A stretch of 64,000 nucleotides of DNA. Source: Takashimella koratensis. Its lineage: Eukaryota > Basidiomycota > Tremellomycetes > Trichosporonales > Tetragoniomycetaceae. The stretch's first letter is position 1. Every line of letters starts with the position of its first letter. The notes beneath the pieces were generated by a model. The model saw only the letters and a program-made list of their open reading frames with translations, had not been told where the DNA came from and did no database searches. The DNA lies in the NCBI GenBank assembly GCA_003116875.1, contig BCKT01000008.1:248001-312000 (forward strand), in the 5' to 3' direction. Below are positions 9,950-20,852 of this stretch, one piece after another. A program made the position numbers and the translations under genes.

Positions 9950-12005
9950 CTACACGGTGACCAGTATCTCTTCCAGCGCTTCATCAACCATCTCCCTTTC
10001 TTTAAACCTCTGTTCCCTCGCTTTCTCCTCTTTCTTGCCCTTCTCTCCCTTACCTCCCTTACCACCCTTCGCTAACCTCTTACTACTCTCCTTCAACCTC
10101 TCTCTCGCACTTCCTTCCATCGCCCAAAGACTTGCTTCACCTCTTCTCCTCCACGATGTTCTATGTCTCACGCAGAGACTCCAAATCCCCCTGACGTTGC
10201 TCGGAAGGGCATACCAATCTTCGCCTTGATCCTCTTCTCCATCTTCTCCCCAGCCACCTCCCTCTTCTCCTGTCTCCCGCCTAATCTTCGCCAGCTTTGT
10301 CACGTCCGGTTCTTCCCCTGCCCTTCTTGCCCAAGTGGCGACCCCACCTCTCCCTCCTCCGAGCCCCAACCGCGCTCCCGGTCCAGGCGGAGGAACGTCT
10401 CCCGATTTCTCCCACACCGCCAGCCCCTCGCGCCACCCCGCCGGCAAATCGAACGGGGCTGATAAGAGCCGGTGCGCACGCGTGAAGGTGTTGAGCACAG
10501 CAGTGGCGCGAGCGGTAAGGGTAGAGGTGAGGCGAGGGTCGAGAAGAAGAGCAGAGACAAGGTTGGTAAGTTGGATTTGTAGAGGAGGGTGGATGTGAGT
10601 GAAAGAAAGGAGGAGGTAGAGGTCATGGATGTACTGCGTCTCAGGGTTAGCAAAGAAACAAGGTAACGAGATTGAAGGGTAGATGGAGTTTGTCGGATGG
10701 GGGAGTCACTCACCGACGCAGGGATGAGAGCGTTACGTTCAAGGTCTGGGGTCGGTTCAAGGTCGCTGACGAAGGTTGAGCATGAGAATGTATCGATCTA
10801 AAGTGCATTGTCAATATTAGCCTTGTCACTCTCCCTCAACTCAGTATCCTACTCTCTTCCCCGATCCAGAAGTAGTCCACTCACCAACCAAAACGGTGTC
10901 TCAATCTCCACTTCATCCCTCACCCAAACGACAAGCGTATCTCTCAAATCTCGTCTCGCTCTTTCTCCCGCCCCTTGTTCATCTCCAGCCCCCGGTGTGG
11001 TTGCGTAACCCCTCGTTAGAGCCTCGACTAGTTCGATCGCGACTTTCGATGCTCCCAGGTGTCCAGTGATGATCAGAGCGTTGGTGGTGCTTACCGATCG
11101 AAGGCGGGTGACGACGTGGTTTGTTGAGATTGGGGGGTAGGGGTGGGCCGTGCGTGGGGCAGGGCTCGTCGGGGATAGGTGTGGATGAATGTGAGCAGGG
11201 GAGTGGGAGAGGTGGGTTGGGTGAGTTGGAGAGAAAGAGGGGAGGATGGAGAATGGAGTAGAAGGGGATTGACGAGCAGATGTATAGGTAGAGACCGCTG
11301 GACTAGGTCGGGGTGTCCGGAATGAAGCGTCTTTAGGGTCTTGAAGAAGGAGTCGGGTAAGGGACGAGGGTTCGGTGTTGGCGTCGACGTGGATGAATTG
11401 CAGGTAGAGGCCGAACACTGATTCGAGAATCTATAAATGAGATCGGTAGAGGTAGGTGTCGTAGGTTGCCCATAGTGAGGATACGTCAGTTGATGCTTTG
11501 ACATGAAACCTTGGGACTCGCTAGATGTTTTACACCCGGCGGTTGGTAGGACTGGTTACTGGGACCGGAACTCGATAAAGGCCCCACTTACAGCAGCAAC
11601 AGCATGTACAGCGCTCCTTGTCTCTCCTTCGGGCGTATCAACAATCACCCCTCCTTGCCTTCCGATAAGCGCCAACAGGATCGTGGAGAACAACGACGGA
11701 TCAGGTGCCCATCCACTTCCGCTCCCACTGGGCCCACCAACGCCTCCACCTCCGCCGCCGCCGCCGCTGCTGCTGCTTCCGGGTCGGGGAGAGAGCGTGG
11801 GCGCAGCACAGATTGCCTCGTATAGGTTTGAGGTGAAGTTGTCTTCTCCCGGACCAGGGAGGAGGCGAGTCGTCCGGTGTGGGTGTGCTGGAGTGTGAGT
11901 ACGGGTCATGGTGAGGCTGTCATGGTTGGGTAGAGGGTTGGTCAAGTAGAGCAATCGTCGGAGGTTGTTGTTGTTGCAGATGATGTTGGCAACGACCCAG
12001 TCCAT
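9950..12005 (-). CDS. Uncharacterised protein, tentative Mg-chelatase-like layout
   Basis: A multi-exon gene with stop at the 9950 end. The exon from 12005 reads MDWVVANIICNNNNLRRLLY and later carries a long Gly run before 'DPSLFSTILLALIGRQGG'. An intron with a CTGAC branch leads to 'ILESVFGLYLQFIHVDAN'. A second block has 'STTNALIITGHLGASKVAIE' and 'TLVVWVRDEVEIETPFWL'. A last block reads 'IHDLYLLLSFTHIHPPLQIQ' and 'ARATAVLNTFTRAHRLLSAP', followed by a Lys/Glu-rich tail. This order (helical N-terminal block, central block, helical end) reminds me of a fungal magnesium-chelatase-like AAA family, but I see no Walker A motif, so the name is weak. The frame is also open upstream of the ATG to about 12050 ('YTCLISPARL' before MDW), so another 5' exon probably exists and the true start may lie further upstream. 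Confidence 0.5.
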
Positions 12006-12391
12006 CAATCTAGCTGGGGAGATGAGGCAGGTATACGACCATCTGGTCCTGATTCATGACTTAGACTAGACGATCCACTATTTGATACATTGCAACTCAT
12101 GATTCAGAGCTCGACTGCGACGACGACGACTTCTTCAAATTCACTCAAGGATAGTACGGAAGCAGAAAAGAACGAGGGGGGGTGGGTTGACGTTAAAGGA
12201 TTATGAAGATCGATAAGACGTGTCGTTTGAAAGGAAGAGGCAAAAGAAAAGACAATAAAGGCTGTGAACGGCTCGAGCTTCTCGTTACTCTCGGCCGCAG
12301 AAATCACTCCAACTACCATACTTGCTCGTTTCGTGTTTGTTTTTCTCGACTGCTATATCTTCCTCATCCATTTGCTCGCTAGCTTCAACTT
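12006..12391. other. Short intergenic stretch
   Basis: The interval lies between two minus-strand genes. Its left part (to about 12115) may hold the missing first exon of the gene to the left; ATG-containing sequence is visible on the minus strand near 12100. The rest shows no feature. Confidence 0.4.
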
Positions 12392-14499
12392 TTACTCGCC
12401 GTGCTTGAGCCTCTCGCCCTCGGCAATCTTCGAGTCATCGTTGGCAATCTTACCACTGATCACCTTCATCTCTCCCTTGAGTTTGTTCATGAACCCAATC
12501 TTCTTCTTGCCCGACGAGTCACCGCTCGAGGTCCTGCGGTGGACGGCGGTGGTGCTCGAGGCGGCCCCGTTGGTGCTTGCACCGTTGGTGAGAGTGGAGG
12601 CTCCATCGCCGTTCTGAACCTTGTTGTCGTGCGCAATGACGGTAGCCGCACCGGACGGGTGGGCGCGGTCCTCGGTCGAGACAATGTTTTTGCTCTCGGC
12701 AGCGACGTCCTTGGCGTCGTGGGCGACACCGTCGTGTTCGGGGACAGGGTAGGTGCCGGGCTCGCGGGCGACGCGAGAAGCCGGGTGGCCGACACCGTTA
12801 GCGGCGTCCCCGGGAGTTGCCGACGTGGTCGCGGCGGTGGTAGTGTTGCCAGCCGCAGCGAGAGGGGAGGCAGTCGTAGCAGCGTTGCCCTCGTGACCGC
12901 CGCGGATGGCGGTCACAGAAGCCGACGAGTCGGCGCGGTCAGCGGAGTGGGTGGTCGCTGGGACGTTGGAAGCGGCGAGAAGGCCGGCACCAGCAGCGCC
13001 GGCAGCGACGCCAGCGGCCGCGGTCGTCTCCACTTTGGTAGCGCCCTTGGCAGCGCCTTGGCCGTACGAGGTCTCGGGAAGGGCTGGGGCGAGACCAGAG
13101 GAGGCAGCGACCGGAGCAGCAGCGTTGGACGAGCTCGCAACGGTGGTAGCGACCGATTTGGAGGCGGCGGCTAACAAGTTGGGAATGTCAGAATCTGTCT
13201 TTCGAGGCCAGTGGGTGCAACTTACCACGCTCGTCCGGGACAATGGCGACACCAGCCTCCGAGGAGGGGCCGGGAAGGGCGCCAACACCACCCGAAGTCT
13301 CGCCGGGGAGCATGCCCTGGTTCTCCTGAGAAGGAAGGGAGCCCGAAAGATCTGTAACAGATATCAGCGGTTGATCATTCGAGGCCTAGCAGCCACCCAA
13401 CTCACTCTTCTCGTCGGGAAGGATGGCAACACCAGCCTCGGTAGACTTGCCAGGGAGAGCACCGGCGCCAGTGCTGAATTCGCCGGGTTGCGCACCAGCG
13501 AGCTCGTTTGAGGGCATGGAAACCCGGGAGGCTGCGCCGGCGGCGTGGATACCCATGATGGAGTCGCTAGAGTTGACAATGCTGCCGACGAGGTCCTTCA
13601 CCTGAGTGAGGTACGACTGACCAGTGGCGGAGCCGCGGCCTATCACAAGTTTAGTCCGGTTTTCTTTGGTAGGAAGGAGGAGAAGTACGACTCACGCTGG
13701 GCGGATACGAGTTGAGAGTTATTAAAGTTTTCCTGGATGTCGTGAGCAGCGTGCGAGATCTGCTCCTTTGCCGAGTCGAGGATGTTGGCGATACTGCTTC
13801 TCCTGCGGGTGTGGGTACCCTCCGCCTCGGGGACGGCGGGGGCAGCGGGGACAGGCTGGCCGCCGGGACCGGTCGGGTGGGCGCTGAGGACTTCTTTGAT
13901 CTGGTTGGGGATAACGGAGAATGCGACTTCGCCGACCTTGTTGAGAACACCCTCGACGTCCTCGTAGAAGGTAGACGGGGCGTTGGGGGCGGTACCCGGA
14001 GCAGGAAGGGTCTTGACAGCTGAGATGGGGACGACGAGTCAGCATGATTCGTGGTATGAGAAGGAAGAGGAAAGTGGGGGAAGGGAATGGTGAAGGGATG
14101 TATGGGCGGGTATCACGCACGACCCCATGCTCCTGGCAATTCTTGACCGGGTGTAATCTCACCTGTGGGATCGACGGTACCCGTCAACTGCCTTGCCGCT
14201 TGTTCCCTTCCATCCAACTCTGCGAGGGGCTTACCCGCTCCTGTGGTTCCAGCTGCGGCTCCGAACCCGGTCCCCTGTGCGGCTCCAGCCTGCAGCTCTC
14301 GCTGAGCGGCGAGCTCGGCGCGCGTGATCCCCGCCGTGTTGGGGAGGCCGGTCGCAGGGTTGATGCTGGTCCCGGGCTTGGGAACGTTCGGGGACGAGCC
14401 CAGACCGCCGCCGCCAAAGCCGAAGCTGGGCGTTTGGGCTTCGACAAAGCCAGAGGTGTGCGTGGTAGGTGGGACTGGAGCCATCACTGCGACGGGCAT
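12392..14499 (-). CDS. Ala/Gly-rich protein with duplicated LPG...EAGVA...PDE modules and CsbD-like tail
   Basis: The gene starts MPVAVMAPVPPTTHTSGF and has about five introns. It encodes a low-complexity, probably disordered protein. A middle exon reads 'DVEGVLNKVGEVAFSVIPNQ', predicted helical. Two consecutive exons carry the same module: one has 'GALPGKSTEAGVAILPDEKS', the other 'GALPGPSSEAGVAIVPDER', each preceded by a related LP/MPS...PGE segment. A long Ala/Thr/Ser-rich exon follows. The last 30 residues are basic and conserved-looking ('KGEMKVISGKIANDDSKIAE' then GERLKHGE), a tail that resembles CsbD-like stress proteins and recurs in fungal proteins of unknown role. TAA stop at 12392-12394. 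The function is unknown; stress response is only a guess from the tail. Confidence 0.65.
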
Positions 14500-15808
14500 G
14501 GTGGGTGATGGATATGAGTTAGCGATGTGTAGGTTGAGTGAGTTCGACTGTGACTCTGAATGAAATGGAAGAGACGAGTTGGATAGATGAGAGAGAGAAT
14601 GAGAGAATGAGAGAATGTGAGATGTGATGTGGAAGAGACTGAGAAGACGATATGGATCCAGACTGCAGCTGTTGCCGCTGCGGAAGGGTGGGGTCGAGAC
14701 GGCTGTGGATGGTGGTGTGTGATCCGCAGAGTAGCAGGGGACCACTAGAGCAGCAGAGCAGCGTCCCAAGCCATGGGTAGGGAGGAACATGAGAGGGAGC
14801 TCAGATGGCAGTCTCTGCGTCATCGACCCCGACGAGGACGCTAGTGCATATGGAAAGCTCCGGGGGACCGAGGATCCCGCAGGTCTCTCAGGTCGGGTCC
14901 CACCACCCCATCTGTGGTAGGCAGAGACTAGAGAGAAGGGTAGCGGCTAGTGACTCACCTGTTTCTGGTGAGTGTAGTTGGGTTGGGTCAAGAGTTGGAG
15001 AATGGAGTTGAGATGAAGAGGCGAAGAAGAAGAGACGAAGTGTGGATGGGTGGTGGTGAGGACCGGTGACTTGTACGAGTGACCGATGCCGATGCTGATG
15101 CTGATGCTGCCTACACGCAGGCATATACACCACACACACCTGCAGTGCACACACGCACACACGCACACACACACACCCCACCCCACCCCACTCACCCCTC
15201 CTCACTGGGTTAGCACCGATCGTCATGGGTCGTCATTACCGCCAGGCTACCAAAGGAGGGCGAAAGGAGTACCAAAGGACCCTCTGACGTCAAGCCAGCA
15301 CCACTCCAACCCAAATCATACCCTGACCGTCCCTGACACCGCAGATCCCCCGGTAATAAACGGTCACCACTATGGGCACGCCCATTAGCATTTTTAGTCG
15401 CACGATAGTAATCCTGTCAAGTCTTGGCTCTGGTTCATCGGGTCTGCTTGGGTCGTGTCAAGCTCATGCTTTCTTCTCTCAGCTCTGGTACAGGATTCTT
15501 AACCCTTGCGCTCGGTCTATACAGACTCAAGGTCGCTCGAGTGCAAGAGCTAGATCTATCGCGTTGGCTATTTGTGATGTGCCCGCGGCAGCGCCACGCA
15601 CCGGACGGCTCCCAGCCGTCAGCTGATCACCTGCAATTAACAGATTCGACCTTGCTCACCAACTGCTGATATCTAGTTCAGACCATTCTCAAACCCGGGG
15701 TAGACGCTCTTCACCTGCTACGGTCGTCCGTCTCTAGGTCGCATCTCAAACCTATCTCGACTACGCATCTTGACACAATCATCGCTTTAACCCAAATTGT
15801 CACCCACC
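14500..15808. other. Divergent intergenic region
   Basis: This 1.3 kb separates the Ala/Gly-rich protein gene (-) from the first small membrane protein gene (+). It contains a GATGCT repeat near 15087-15110, a CA-rich microsatellite at about 15127-15180, and pyrimidine-rich sequence before 15809. No coding exon is convincing. Confidence 0.5.
15127..15180. repeat. CA-rich microsatellite
   Basis: An imperfect run of CA/ACAC units broken by CG steps, followed by CCCCA repeats to about 15190. It lies in the promoter region between divergent genes. It explains the His/Thr open frames seen there. Confidence 0.8.
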
Positions 15809-16096
15809 ATGGAAAAGTCCTCCTCCATCACTTCGCCTACCCTCTCGGCCCCTTCCAACCCGCCCACTCAACCCACACAAGCCTTCAAACCCAAGGACGA
15901 CTCCACCTTCAGCCTCTACATGTCTCCCAACCTCACCACCGTCGTCGTGATCCTCATCCTCGGCGGTCTTTTCCTCACTTTATTCACGCCCAAACGCGCG
16001 GACCGGCTCGATAGTGCCTTGCAGAGACTGGGCGAGGTGCAGAGGGAGTTGGCGGTGCTCAGGGGCTTGGTGGAACAGCTGGTCGAGGGGCGATGA
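15809..16096 (+). CDS. Small single-pass membrane protein with C-terminal coiled coil, member 1
   Basis: An intronless frame of 95 residues. The N-terminal 40 residues are Ser/Thr/Pro-rich and probably disordered. Residues about 43-60 ('TTVVVILILGGLFLTLF') form one membrane segment. Residues 66-92 ('RLDSALQRLGEVQRELAVLR') make an amphipathic helix, likely a coiled coil. There is no signal peptide, so this may be a signal-anchor protein. The next two genes on the same strand encode longer proteins with the same plan and a similar helix, which suggests tandem duplication. The family is not recognised. The ATG has a good context (CCACCATGG). Confidence 0.6.
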   Translation: MEKSSSITSPTLSAPSNPPTQPTQAFKPKDDSTFSLYMSPNLTTVVVILILGGLFLTLFTPKRADRLDSALQRLGEVQRELAVLRGLVEQLVEGR

Positions 16097-16541
16097 GAGG
16101 GGGTGAGGCACATACGAAGGGGAAGAAATTGTTCTTGAGATTTAGGTCTTCCTCTCTGCCCGGGGTCCGGTCGGGTTGGGTCGGGTTTCACTTGGCCGCA
16201 GAGTGAGTTGTACAAACTGGCACGATACGGCTATGAATGCACTGGACGAGTCGTCTTCCCATGCAGACTAGCTACCTTCTGGAATCGCTCGCAGTTCAAT
16301 CTATCCCAACATTTCTCTGACACGTGCCAGTATCATGGTCTACCGTCTGACCTCGAGGCAATGCCGTTCTTCAGGGTCGTCCACATTCCGGAACCCACAA
16401 CCCGTGCCCAAACTAGCTTGAAAAACATTTCCACCTGTCCTCCCCACACTGCTTCTCGACCTCGCTCTCTACATTTCTCTTCCCCTCGACCACTTGATCG
16501 CTTGTTCCGTCCACACATTCACTCCTCGAGACCCGCGATCC
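16097..16541. other. Spacer in the membrane-protein tandem
   Basis: This 445-nt spacer between member 1 and member 2 holds no recognisable feature. Its right part is pyrimidine-rich and is probably the promoter and leader of member 2. Confidence 0.4.
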
Positions 16542-17027
16542 ATGCGTCGTGTGAGACTCAATCCGACTTCTCTACTTCCTACCACGACCAAAATGGGCGG
16601 TGACGAGGACGCACCTTTGATCGAGCACGAGGTCGACATGTCGAGTCAACCGTCTATTGACCACCCTTATCCCTCTGACCCAACCACTACAACACACCCC
16701 TACCCTTACCCCAACCTATCACGACCTACCGATGGAGCCCACTCACCACCGCCCTCGTCGGCAGCTCCACCTCTGGCTTCGGGTCAGACACACAACCACA
16801 ACTACACCGTCTCGTTCCCGTTCAATTCGGCAATCGTCATCTTCATGTCCGTTTTCCTCTTCTTCTTCTTCATCAATGCCGTCACGTCTGTTGGGAAGAT
16901 CAAGACGGGCGTTGCGGCGAACGGAGTGAGGATCAACAAGGCTTTGGAAGGGATCAAGGAGTTGAAGAAGGAGGTAGAGGCGTTGAGGGCGTTGATAGAG
17001 CAGTCCAAAGAGCCCAAAGGGGTTTGA
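16542..17027 (+). CDS. Small single-pass membrane protein with C-terminal coiled coil, member 2
   Basis: An intronless frame of 161 residues. The start MRRVRLNPTSLLPTT is chosen because member 3 begins MRRTRANPAPILPTT, so the N-terminus is conserved. An acidic patch 'DEDAPLIEHE' is followed by a Pro/Ser/Tyr-rich region. The motif HNYTVSFPF precedes one membrane segment at about residues 95-116 (very Phe-rich). The C-terminal helix 'ALEGIKELKKEVEALRALIE' forms a predicted coiled coil. The topology probably places the disordered N-terminal half and the coiled coil on opposite membrane faces. No family was recognised and no catalytic motif is present. Confidence 0.65.
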   Translation: MRRVRLNPTSLLPTTTKMGGDEDAPLIEHEVDMSSQPSIDHPYPSDPTTTTHPYPYPNLSRPTDGAHSPPPSSAAPPLASGQTHNHNYTVSFPFNSAIVIFMSVFLFFFFINAVTSVGKIKTGVAANGVRINKALEGIKELKKEVEALRALIEQSKEPKGV

Positions 17028-17399
17028 GTGGCTCCAAGGAAGAGAGCGAAGGTGATTTTGTATGTATGATACTTGATACTTGGAAGTCTGCTTTAACGCC
17101 AGATATATCATGTTCAATCCCGCCCTGCTTCAAAGAGCAGCGTATCAGCCTGAGTCAAGTTGTATCTCACTGTCAAGTCTTGCACCAACCTCTGCTTCTA
17201 TATTTGATACTGACAAAGCCAGCTCGGTGGCGCCAAGGCTGTGCCGACCAATACAGGGTGTAGGGTGACGTTCCCATTCCGGGAAACAAAGACGGCGAAG
17301 ACCGAAAACGTTGATATGCACAAACATTTCAATATCACGGACAACCTCGGTATCCCCCAATTCTTGCTCCATCGATAACTCTATACTCGGAATTCCAGT
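17028..17399. other. Spacer in the membrane-protein tandem
   Basis: This 372-nt spacer between member 2 and member 3 shows no exon or repeat that I can recognise. It presumably contains the end of one transcript and the promoter of the next. Confidence 0.4.
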
Positions 17400-17879
17400 A
17401 TGCGTCGGACACGTGCCAACCCGGCGCCCATACTTCCCACGACGGTAGGGAGCGATAGCGAGGAAACGCCATTGTTGGTTGAGCTCGAGCACGAGAACCC
17501 AACGACATCGGATCCAATCCCACCTTCTTCATCCGACGCACCTCAACCCCACCTACCTCCCTTGGACCCATCCTCATCAACCTCATCGAGTGCCCCACCT
17601 CCCACACTTCCCACACCTCTCACACCTCCCAACCCCGGCCCCGGTCCAGAGGAACACCACTACACCGTCGCTCTACCTTTCAAAATCGACACAGGCTTGT
17701 TCGTCCCCTTGGGTGTGTTCCTGTTTGTCATCATCTTCACTAGTTTGGGAAAAGCCAATAAGGGGTTCGATTTGGGGATGAAGAAACTCGACAAGGCCTT
17801 GGAGGGTATCGAGAAGTTACAGAAGGAGGTAGAGGCGTTGAGGGCGATGATAGAATCCAGAAGAGCGATGGGGGCTTGA
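17400..17879 (+). CDS. Small single-pass membrane protein with C-terminal coiled coil, member 3
   Basis: An intronless frame of 159 residues and the closest relative of member 2. Shared points are the MRR-x-R-x-NP start, an early acidic patch (SDSEETPLLVELE), a long Pro/Ser linker, the motif HHYTVALPF just before the membrane segment (about residues 98-115), and 'ALEGIEKLQKEVEALRAMIE' at the end. The similarity is highest at the two ends and around the membrane segment, as expected where function constrains it. The protein is complete, with stop TGA at 17877-17879. The function is unknown. Confidence 0.65.
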   Translation: MRRTRANPAPILPTTVGSDSEETPLLVELEHENPTTSDPIPPSSSDAPQPHLPPLDPSSSTSSSAPPPTLPTPLTPPNPGPGPEEHHYTVALPFKIDTGLFVPLGVFLFVIIFTSLGKANKGFDLGMKKLDKALEGIEKLQKEVEALRAMIESRRAMGA

Positions 17880-18830
17880 GTGACTAAGGGACTGCTCAGC
17901 GGAACGAGGAAAGGGGGATTCGTACATGGTTTATAGTGTACAGTATGCCACCTTTGGCCACCGGTTCCAGCCTGATAGGTGATCAGTGATACTGGTGATG
18001 ATAAGAGGTAAAGGTGGTCTTTTGTATTGACCCAGTGATGTGATTCACCCATCGTGGAGGCCTTTCATTGTAAAAGTAAGAACAATGCAGTCATCTTTTG
18101 GGTGACCTATGACCTATGACTATGTCAAGTCTGTCCAGTCACTCAGGTCTCTCAAGTCTCTCTAGTCTCTCAAGTCTCTCTAGTCTCTCAAGTCTCTCTA
18201 GTCTCTCATTTCTCTCAAATTTATCAAGTGACCATGGTACTCAGGCTCCAGGCCTATGCATTTCTACCCAACAGTACTTCACCTCGACCCCGACCTCCAC
18301 CCCTCACTCACACCCAAAGCCAGGGGTTGATGAAACTAGACTCAAGGAAACATGTACCGACCAGAACACCCGACAGAAAGATGATATCAATTGTACTACT
18401 GTATATATGGAGAAAAGTGTAAAGAACCAATGAAAGTATGTACGTATATCAAGAGCTCTTGAAAGAGACCAGTGGTCGCACGATTGATTGATAGATGGAG
18501 AAATATGGTTGTAAACAAAGGTCGTGACTGTGCTCGACCGTTACCCCCCCCCCCCCCTCTTCCACTCCCACTCACTCTTCACCCTCGCGTTGACCTTCTG
18601 ACCGTGCGACCCTCACCTCGGCACATCTACGACTCTAATCACGATCCCCACTCGGTCGACGGCGTTCCCTTGTTTTCTCTCTCTCTCTCACCCACCGCTC
18701 ATCCCACCTCCATTCTACACGATCGTTGACTCTCCTCATCATCGACATCATCATCGATACGCCGACCTATCCCGCTCGCTGACGCTTCTACCGCCCTACT
18801 TCATCGTTTCACTCCGCTTCAACCAAAACC
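17880..18830. other. Convergent intergenic region with minisatellite
   Basis: This 950 nt lies between member 3 (+) and the PKA gene (-). It holds an 18-nt CT-rich minisatellite near 18146-18210 and a C run at about 18544-18557. No coding exon is convincing; the Ser/Leu frame over the repeat is an artefact of the repeat. Confidence 0.5.
18146..18210. repeat. 18-nt CT-rich minisatellite
   Basis: About three and a half copies of an 18-nt unit built from TCTCTCAAG and TCTCTCTAG. It lies in the 3' intergenic region of PKA. It has no visible coding role. Confidence 0.8.
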
Positions 18831-20852
18831 TTACACACCCTCCTCGCCTCTCGCGCCATCGGGGAACGCGAAATCGCTAAACATCGCAGCGTACTGATCC
18901 GATGCTGGGTCGTACGGCGCACCAAAGATCCCCGGCAACTCGGTCGGTCGGGGCGGTGGGTATCGCTGAAAGTTTTGCGAGTCACCTGTGGTAGAGAATC
19001 AAGTGTCAGCTAGGACCCTTTGAGTCTCACAACTGACGACCCAATAGCTAGCCCCAGTTTCAACACTCACCCATGTTACCGACCCTTGGTACGATCGGAG
19101 CACCAATCTCTTTCCTCTCTAGGCTTCCCCAGTCCACGCCCGTGAACCAAGCATGGTTCATAACGTCCTTTGCGCCTCCTCTCAGATTCCCCAGCCTCTT
19201 CGACCTATCAGCAGTCAACAAACCCCGGATGAGCGACTTTGCGTAGGGGTCGACGTGAGCAGGGAAAGCGATCTCGTTACGCAAAATCTTCTCGTAGATA
19301 CCTAACGGGTGATCGTCGAAGAAGGGTGGATAGCCCGCGAGCATTTCGAATGCCAAGATACCCAGAGCCCACCAGTCGACGGCCTTTCCGTGGCCCTGAG
19401 ACAACACAATCTCAGGGGCAAGGTACTCGGGTGTCCCGCAGAGGGTGAAAGTACGGTCCTCGACGACTTTAGCGAACCCGAAGTCAGCGATTCGGAGGTA
19501 GCCTGTTCGGTCGAGCAAGAGGTTCTCGGGTTTCAAGTCGCGGTAGATGATGTTGTTGCTGTGGAGGTACTCGATAGCGAGGACGATAGACGCGAGATAG
19601 AATCGAGTTACATCGGCGGAGAACCGACCAGCTCGGCGCAAGTGGCTGAACAACTCGCCACCGGGGATGTAAGAGAGTAGCATGTACACGTTCAGGTTGT
19701 CCTGGTATGTCGAATAGAGCTCGACGACGAATGGGTGTCGGATACGTTCAAGGATGACTCGTTCAGAGTTGATGTGTTCAACCTGCTTGAGTCGGACGAT
19801 CTCTGATTTCCGTAAGACCTTCATCGCGAAGTGAGGCAGCTGACCATCGGCTTGTTGTGTGGAGACGGGGGAGGGAGAAAGAGGGTCGAGCTGTTGGTAG
19901 AGGTGAGGGAAAATGGGGTGGTAGCTTGTCGGTCGGTAGGTTGGTCTCTGACGAACGAGGAGGACTCGACCAAAGGTACCTGTACCGAGAGTCTCGACAA
20001 TCTCCCAGTCCTCCAACCGCGCCTTGCCCCATGCCGGTTGGTGGGCGTACATCCGCTGAGATGCCGAGGCGCCCGACGGGACCCGTTGCCGAGAGCGGGT
20101 TGAAGACGCCCAGGATGATATCGAAGAGGTGTCGGCGGGGCCCATCCCCCAGGTCGAGTGGGAATTGTTGTCCCACGTCGAAGGAGGGGTGGAGAGGAGC
20201 GACGCCGGAGGGGAGAGAGGGACGGCTTGAGCAGGAGGAGGAGGGGCAGGGATGACGGGGACGTAATGCTGATGTTGATGTTGCGCTGAATGGGGGGAAG
20301 CAAAGTGCATCAGTCGTTGTCGCATGGTGAAGAGTTGGATTGGGGGGTTGGAAGATGTGATGGGGTAAATGTACGGCCAACCAACTGGCATCCTTTCATC
20401 CTTTACTCACATGGACCTATTCGGCCGCTCTGTTCACCCATGCTCGCCGTTTGCCGACCAGAGACGTTCTGCCGACCGGTTCCTGACGGGGACGGTGCTT
20501 GCCGCTCGAGCGTCAGCTGTTGAGGTACGAATCCACTTGGAGTGACGGTGGCTGATGACGACGCGGACGAGGTTGCGGACAGCGCGGAGGATGCGGGCGT
20601 GCTCATCCCGAGGGTATTGTGGGACACTGACGCAACGGAAGGTGCTGGAGGTTGTATTGTTGCGGCGGTAAAGGGGGTAGAGGTAGAGGTTGAAGTTGAG
20701 GCCGAGCCGGCCATCATCGCTCGCTCGTGAGGGAGGAGAAGGGACATGGGGTCGAGCTTGAACTTGGTCGTCGTTGCCTTTTTCGATGTTCCTGGAGCGG
20801 ACGCAGAGGCTAAGCCTCCTGCCCCTGTAGGTGGGGGAGGGTCGACGTCCAT
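18831..20852 (-). CDS. PKA1: cAMP-dependent protein kinase catalytic subunit
   Basis: Ser/Thr kinase released by cAMP from its regulatory subunit. Three exons (20411-20852, 19071-20285, 18831-18985) give 603 residues. Residues 1-235 are a Ser/Thr/Pro-rich extension starting MDVDPPPPTG with a short QHQHQH stretch. The kinase domain starts near 240: glycine loop GTGTFG (248-253), ATP lysine in AMK (K303), YRDLKPEN (catalytic D397), DFG (415-417), and activation loop RTFTLCGTPEY, whose T428 is the phosphorylation site in PKA. The C-terminal exon ends with a FSDFAF-type hydrophobic tail typical of AGC kinases. About 32 extra residues (roughly 260-299, Pro/Gln-rich) sit between strands 2 and 3 of the N-lobe. 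PKA rather than another AGC kinase is supported by the LCGTPEYLAPE and PGGELFSHLRRAGRF segments. The long N-terminal extension is common in fungal PKA subunits. The start at 20852 is the first ATG of an open exon; no upstream exon was found. Confidence 0.92.

Noticed and set aside
18116..18433. Ser/Leu-rich open frame over the minisatellite
   Set aside because: It is produced by the 18-nt repeat and has no features of a protein.
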